Below, one piece after another: positions 58,430 through 64,000 of a stretch of 64,000 nucleotides of DNA (position 1 is the stretch's first letter; every line of letters starts with the position of its first letter). A model generated the notes under the pieces. That model ran no database searches. It was given only the letters and a program-made list of their open reading frames with translations, and was not told where the DNA came from. A program made the translations under genes and the position numbers. Origin of the DNA: Hofstenia miamia (taxonomy: Eukaryota > Xenacoelomorpha > Acoela > Hofsteniidae); assembly GCA_900660155.1 (NCBI GenBank), contig CABFPE010000130.1, forward strand, positions 947,247 through 1,011,246. The letters run 5' to 3'.

Positions 58430-59400
58430 ATTGTGAAAGACTCACAAAAACATTATAAACTTTTTCAGCCAATTCCTAAAAATCCATACAATTGTTACAA
58501 TTGCATTCTAGGATTTTCTAAGTCAGCCCAACACGATATAAGCCAATCTACTTCGAGCTCTAATAACGACATCTATTCAAATAACTCAGCGCAGTGTAAC
58601 TTAATGGAAATAATTCAGAAATAATGTTTTAGATTTTGTTTATTTGCATATGAATCAACTATAAAATTTTAAGTACTAAACGTAATTTGTTCTTAACCCT
58701 ATTTCTACAAGAAATTTTTCGAAATCTGTGATGACTTCAACAAAATTTTTTTAAGCGCTTATAACTCACGAATTAATGAAGATATTTCAAATCTAGAAAC
58801 ACCACAAAATTGTCTCATTTTTCTCTTCATTTTTAATTCGCGACCTGGCTCAGTCATACACTACGACAACCTCTGACTTTGCACACGGTGTTCTGGAAGG
58901 AACACGCACAGATTGTTCCTATGAGCACTGAATAGCCTCATTATCTAGGTATAAGCAAAATTTGAATATTTTTACAAAATCAGAATTCTCAATGAAAACA
59001 ATTCTTATTTGCATGTAATACAGATATAAGCACATGTTTTAGCACATATCTTAATCATTGCATGAGCGGGCCCAACCCCAGAGATGTGTCCATATTAAAA
59101 GACTCTTAATATTCTTAACAGGTTTTTATAAAATTGTTCAAACATGGGGACAAATCGGCTTGTTACGTAAAAGTAACACTAGAGCTGTATTACCAGAGAA
59201 TCTTAAAAGATACGACTTTTCAGTTGGCTTATTGCTGCAATATTTTATAGCATTGCTACTGCTGCTATCGTTTAGAAGTTTTATGTTGTTCGTGTAGTTG
59301 ACAAAGAGAATTAAGGGGCTTAGATGCTGTATCATAAGAAGTAAAAACACACTGTTTCCAATCAACTAGGCAGGAATGCAGCCAATTACCAAACCATATT
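58430..59400. other. AT-rich DNA, no firm gene
   Basis: A 63-residue plus frame at 58433-58624 (QPIPKNPYNCYNCILGFSKS) is mildly protein-like. Frames around 59058-59365 overlap on both strands and are not convincing. Confidence 0.3.
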
Positions 59401-59405
59401 CGTCA

Positions 59406-59430
59406 TTATATATATATATATATATATATT
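59406..59430. repeat. (TA)n microsatellite
   Basis: TA tract of about 25 bases. Confidence 0.95.
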
Positions 59431-59699
59431 GATTGTGTGATCGCATAGGTTAATGTTATGCACTTGTCCTTGAAATTTTCCCATAATTTACAATGATGCT
59501 AAATCTTCCCATGCCACTGCTTATACAGAAGTCGTGCTTGTGAAGAGAACTCGAATTTTTTTGCTCAATTGATTCATATCAGAAATAACATATTTGAGCA
59601 TGAGTCATCCGAGTATTTTAAATTACAAGTGCTTTGCTATTACTAAATCACTTGGAAAAAACAGGTGTCCCCAATTTGGAAAAATATGTATGTTTTGAC

Positions 59700-60500
59700 A
59701 CACATCTTGCCAAGATATGTATATATGAGCAACCAAAGTCATCAACTAAAGAAAGAACTCATAATGCTTGGAAAACAATACAAACAAGTAACTCATAAAT
59801 GATAAAAAAGTTTTTGTTAATTTTTCTGATGTACATGTCTTGAAAGAAAATTGTCTGAAATTCGAAAATGAATTTATTGCAAAAGATATTAGTTTTTATT
59901 CAAAGGCCTTTGTTAAGAAAATTTTTGGAATTAAATGAGGGAAAATCATCATACTTCTAGATTTTTCTTCAGATGAAAACAATGCTATAAATGTTCTCAA
60001 CAAATTCAGAGCTATGAATAGAAAAAACTACAGCCAATGATGATAATTAGCGGTATTCCAGAACTCATTAAGATTGGTGATACTTTTGTTATTGACTTAG
60101 AGATGCAAAATGATCATTCATGTGCCATGACGATAGTGCTAGTCTTTTTTTGCATACAAAATGAGATCAAATGAGCCATCAGTAATACTCAAAGTGTCCA
60201 TGTCTTTTTTCAGAAAACTTAGTAAGAAATCACAAATGAAAGTTGGTTCTAAAATCTGTAAGGTTGAATCTTTTACTATGCCATTGCAAGGTTTGAAGTG
60301 TTGCAGACATGGCCACCAAAAGAATATTTTTTACATTGAAGTACACATATTATACAATGGAACAGGAAGGCTTCAACTGTCCAATCAAGAATAACACTGA
60401 ACAGCATAAATGTGTAAATTGCACTGAATTGAAACATCATAGTTTTTTTCCATTGAAGATATTGACTGAAATCATTTCACCTATGTTCTGACTAGCATGT
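59700..60500 (+). pseudogene. decayed coding-like stretch, family unknown
   Basis: Several short plus-strand pieces read as protein in different frames: KFENEFIAKDISFYSKAFVK, ILLDFSSDENNAINVLNKF, GIPELIKIGDTFVIDLEMQN, MKVGSKICKVESFTMPLQGL, and a cysteine-containing piece with FNCPIKNNTEQHKCVNCTEL. The composition stands out from the background but the whole is broken in several places, and CpG is almost absent. It may be the remains of a mobile element's gene. No family recognised. Confidence 0.4.
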
Positions 60501-61349
60501 AATGGATATCCAAAAAACAGAAATATTATTAAATTTCCTGTATTATATTATACAAATGCTCAGTCACCAAATAACAAAATAGGAGAGCTTAACCTGGAAA
60601 TTAATAAAAAAATGTGCTGATGTAAGTTATTTCAGAAATTTGTGCCTATATTTTCAATAGTTCCTATTTAAAGCAGGATATTGATAGTTACAAATACTAT
60701 CAAACTTGTCATGAAGATATGGAAGATGGTTGAGTTAGCATGTATATTAGTGAGTTTTATACATCTTATTAAGTTTGTGATGTATGTCCAACAATTTGGA
60801 AAGAGAAGAACAAAATATGAAACACCAAAAATTATAATTCCAAAGAAATATAATGCCAAAAATTTAAATCCCAAATAATGAAAGTACCAAAGAAATGAAA
60901 GAAAAAATCACCTTTGGAAGTGATTGAAAAATATCAAATTGCTTAGAGATAAGGAACATTAAGAATAATACAAATGTATTCAACAAAGTTTCACAATACA
61001 ACTTCTAGATTGACTTTTAATACTAAATATTAACATATTTAAATAATTTGAGAACCTGTAGAATCTAAATATGACTTTGGTTTTTCATTTTAGGCTTTAG
61101 CTAAAGAGCAGTTTTAAAAGAAATCTTGCAAATTTGAGTTTTCACATTTAATTCATTGAATGACAGTGAAAGGGCTTCTAAATTTAGAAATTCAATGCCA
61201 GTCTTTAATCAATGCAGAAACATCAATCTTTACTGAGAAGTAGTAATCAAAAACCCTGAAATCCCAGAATATTCAATAATATAGCATTATCCAAATTAAT
61301 TAAGCTGCTAACATTGATTTGAAAGGAGAATAAGATCAAAGACAAATTA

Positions 61350-62430
61350 TGATTACAAAATATTGTAAAATTATATGATCAGTTTAGATTAATTTGTATT
61401 ATGCAGCCAAGTAAGAACAAGTGTCAATTATGAGAGATTAGTATCTTTCAATAATAATACTTTTGTCAAAACCATTCAGGCAAAGTCACTTCCATTATTT
61501 TTAGCCACCATCTTGGCAGATGAACAGTTCAAATTTGAAATCAACAGGTACTTTTCCAAAAAAACTATAAATGGATTAAACTTGCTGTAAGCAATTGATA
61601 AAGAAATTCATTTGGAGTTCTTAAATTATTTTCTTAATACAGTTTGATTATTTAATAGAATGTCAAGCTAAAGGAGTTGTGTTTAGTAGTGGTCTGGATC
61701 CATGATGAGATTGATTCTAGGGTCTTTGACCTGATGATGAAAGTGCACTTATGTTAGGCATAGGGGTTTTTCTCTTGTTTAGTTGACTATTGATCACTTG
61801 CTACATGTATTAACTATAATAGATTTGACATATGGTCAGATGACCAAAACCTAGGAATTATATCTATATTATTTTAGATCCAAATTATTAACTATAATGT
61901 GACTGATAATGTGACCAAACATGTAGTGATTATTAAATGTTGGTTAGGAAGCTGCTTATAATTAAACTAGTTATTAAAGCCAATATAATTCAGTAATGGC
62001 TATATGTAATATTAACGGAGAAGCTAGTGCATTAACATGAAACACTTTTACAAAAAGAGACTAAGTCAAATTGTGTCTTGTCTTGAGTATACAAAGAGCA
62101 AGGATATGGTACACATAAGTTACATCATTGAGCTGAGAAGTGGAACTCAACCAAATGGATCCTTGGTGAACAAGTGAAACTGGATGTGGAGATCAGCTTT
62201 GGGCAGATGCTCACTATTGATCATTGGAGGAAATGCTGCATGGCTATGTCACCTAAATAGTGAATAGTCAAATCTTGTTAATTTACATTACCAGAAATAC
62301 ACAAAAGCTAAAGCAGTATCTAATTAGTAAATCTCTACCTGCAAATATACAACCAATCTTATAGAATAACAAAGGACAAACAGTAATAATGCCTGGTAGA
62401 GGATATTACAATAACCACAGCAAAATCTTA
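61350..62430 (+). repeat. copy C of three-copy dispersed family
   Basis: It aligns with copy A over about 1.08 kb, from AATATTGTAAAATTATATGATC through GTCACTTCCATTATTTTTAG, TAGATCCAAATTATTAAC, GATAATGTGACC, GGAAGCTGCT, GTGTCTTGTCTTGAGTATAC, GGTACACATAAGTTA, GAGCTGAGAAGTGGAACTC and GTCACCTAAAT to AATGCCTGGTAGAGGAT. Nearly every CpG of copy A is TG or CA here. No open frame is retained. Confidence 0.8.
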
Positions 62431-63475
62431 AGGAAATTGACAGAATAGATCACAGATATCAATAAAATTGAGTAAAATGTAAATGAATTTTCAAGGTTTA
62501 TCCAATAATATCCATTTTCATCATTCACAATATACATTTAAAAAAACACTGATTTTTTGCAAATTTAGAGTGGTGTCCTAATGTGAAGTGTACTATTTTA
62601 AAACAAAATTTTAAAGTATAATAATATTAAAAAGTAAGTGCAGGTTTATATACAGTTTTTTCAAGAAAAAAATGCTATAATTTTTAAAAAATTACTAACC
62701 CATCCTATAATATTCATATCTAAAAGAGAAAATTCCCATTATGGAAGATTGACAGGGAATTTTGGAAAAACTGTTTTTGAATGTTATTTCTTGTATTACT
62801 TCAAATATCTCAACTTTTGAATTTTTAATTTTGAGAAAAAGTTCTTTTTAGTTGAAATTTTTGAAACTTTTCATATTGGGACAGGTATGAAAAATTTAGC
62901 ATCTCCTTTCAGAACTGCACATTTTGGTGTAAAAATCTAGTTCATAGCTTCATTATATCAAAAGTTATTAAAGAAAATATCTTTTCTGAAAAATTAGCCT
63001 AGCTCTGCACAGACTAGCTTAGCCAATGATTGATTTTAGTGTCAAAAATGCTGAGAACCAATTTTTTAGTGAAATTTGCAATTTAAAATTCAAATTGAGC
63101 TGTAATATCTTTAAAATTTTTGTTGCTATAGCCTGCTAAAGCTAAGGTATAATATCACCTGGCCACCCAGGTTTTCAAAAAAAAATCTTTTTTTGAAAGA
63201 TTAATGGCTGTGTGAAATTTTTGTATTGAAATTTCAAACAATTCTGATTAAAATTCAGATCACTAGAGTGAAAACATGAAAAAAAATTTTTCAAAAAAAG
63301 TTTTTTTTTCAAATAAATGGTATAAAAAATTTAAAAATTCAGGCTTATTAAAAAATTTATATAAACTTCTAATGTTGGGAATTAAAAAAAACATTTTATT
63401 TTCAATTTTCATTGTCAATTTTTTGTGTGAGCTCTCTCCAAATATCATCAACAACAGCAAAAAAATATTTTCCTA

Positions 63476-63490
63476 CTAGAGGGCGCAATT
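63476..63490 (+). other. AGAGGGCGC string, transposon-end-like
   Basis: CTAGAGGGCGCAATTTTGAC holds one of the few CpGs in the last 4 kb. The same AGAGGGCGC core is at 11096-11104. This string is common near ends of invertebrate DNA transposons; no element could be delimited here. Confidence 0.3.
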
Positions 63491-64000
63491 TTGACAGGTT
63501 CAGGCTTTTAAAAAACGTAAAATCTTCAGCTTACAGAACTCTATAAGCCTGCAAAATTTAGGGGATCTATAAGAAACAACTAACATCAGTAAACAAGATA
63601 CCCCCTTAAATACAATAGTAAGTAACTTACTGGAATATTACAATAAATTAGCTATATATTTTTCTTAGGCCAATGAAATTACATAGGTGGGCTACACCTT
63701 TGATACTGATGTATCAAATTGCACAATGTAAACAAACTAAGACACAAACTTCAATTATGGTGAATAATTTTTAATTTTTGACATTTTTATCTACTGTGTG
63801 GAGTCATGAGTAAGAGCTCTTCCTTAGATGATGCCTCCAATCAACAGGCTTGTCCATTTGAATTTCAATCTAATTGGATTCCAATTGGATTTTCATTGGA
63901 ATATATTTTAAAAAAATTCCAAAACCACAATTCCAAAGGAATCTCTCACAAAAAATATTTTAATGAAATTGCAAAGCAATTTCAACAAAAACTGTTCATC

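Larger units (their letters stand above)
60140..64000. other. strongly CpG-depleted tract
   Basis: By eye only three CpG dinucleotides occur in about 3.9 kb (near 62013, 63483 and 63517), where base composition alone predicts several dozen. TG and CA are correspondingly common. It contains copy C of the three-copy family. Apart from that I see no gene; open frames at 60681-60878, 62638-62820 and 63263-63479 are low-complexity. Confidence 0.75.

Noticed and set aside
60668-60878. Overlapping frames on both strands near 60.7 kb
   Set aside because: Low-complexity lysine/isoleucine sequence with mirror frames on both strands; no independent support.
63263-63479. Overlapping lysine/phenylalanine-rich frames
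   Set aside because: Translations of A/T homopolymer-rich DNA.
1-64000. CRISPR arrays, operons, bacterial genes, ribosomal RNA genes
   Set aside because: No regularly spaced repeats, no Shine-Dalgarno-led open frames and no rRNA-like sequence anywhere in the window.

Overview
This window looks like nuclear DNA from an AT-rich invertebrate animal. It has no bacterial-style gene packing. Long open frames are absent, coding signal comes in pieces of 40-170 bases flanked by AG/GT splice sites, (TA)n arrays are everywhere, and it holds mariner, hAT-like, piggyBac-like and LINE remnants. I cannot place it in a phylum. Several N runs (6581, 18127, 24522-24533, and exactly 1000 N at 36353-37352) show a draft scaffold, and some repeats next to them look like assembly artefacts.

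Host gene pieces. (1) 4204-4242, minus: a first coding exon with a consensus donor. (2) 10925-15272, minus: two clean phase-compatible exons plus a possible last exon, a small coiled-coil-like protein. (3) 20171-20311 and 21164-21334, minus: two exons that each end in a stop. (4) 29764-30532, plus, and 30662-30826, minus: the 3' ends of two convergent genes only 129 bases apart; the minus one ends in a CUE-like ubiquitin-binding domain. (5) 37514-37640, minus: a rhodopsin-type GPCR exon covering TM1. (6) 51565-51771, minus: a gene start. (7) 55106-55297, plus: a gene end or small membrane protein. (8) 44879-45058, plus: an intact 59-residue frame. None of these products can be named.

Mobile DNA. 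LINE reverse transcriptase fragments face opposite ways at 6.7-7.2 and 7.7-8.3 kb. A Tc1/mariner element with both terminal repeats sits in a (TA)n array at 16.85-18.08 kb. A decayed mariner lies at 26.4-27.4 kb. Small non-autonomous DNA elements lie at 31.54, 43.99, 52.84, 56.65 and 57.26 kb. A family with three diverged same-strand copies (about 41.0-42.05, 47.15-48.3 and 61.35-62.43 kb) is the least explained item. Its copies share a doubled GATAATGTGACC-like motif but carry different reading frames after the shared part, and the third copy has lost almost all CpG.

The last 4 kb (60.1-64 kb) has only about three CpG dinucleotides, unlike the first 40 kb. This suggests germline methylation is patchy. 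Most of the rest is AT-rich intron or intergenic DNA in which I see nothing definite. Every gene call rests on reading frame, splice sites and composition by eye, with no database search.
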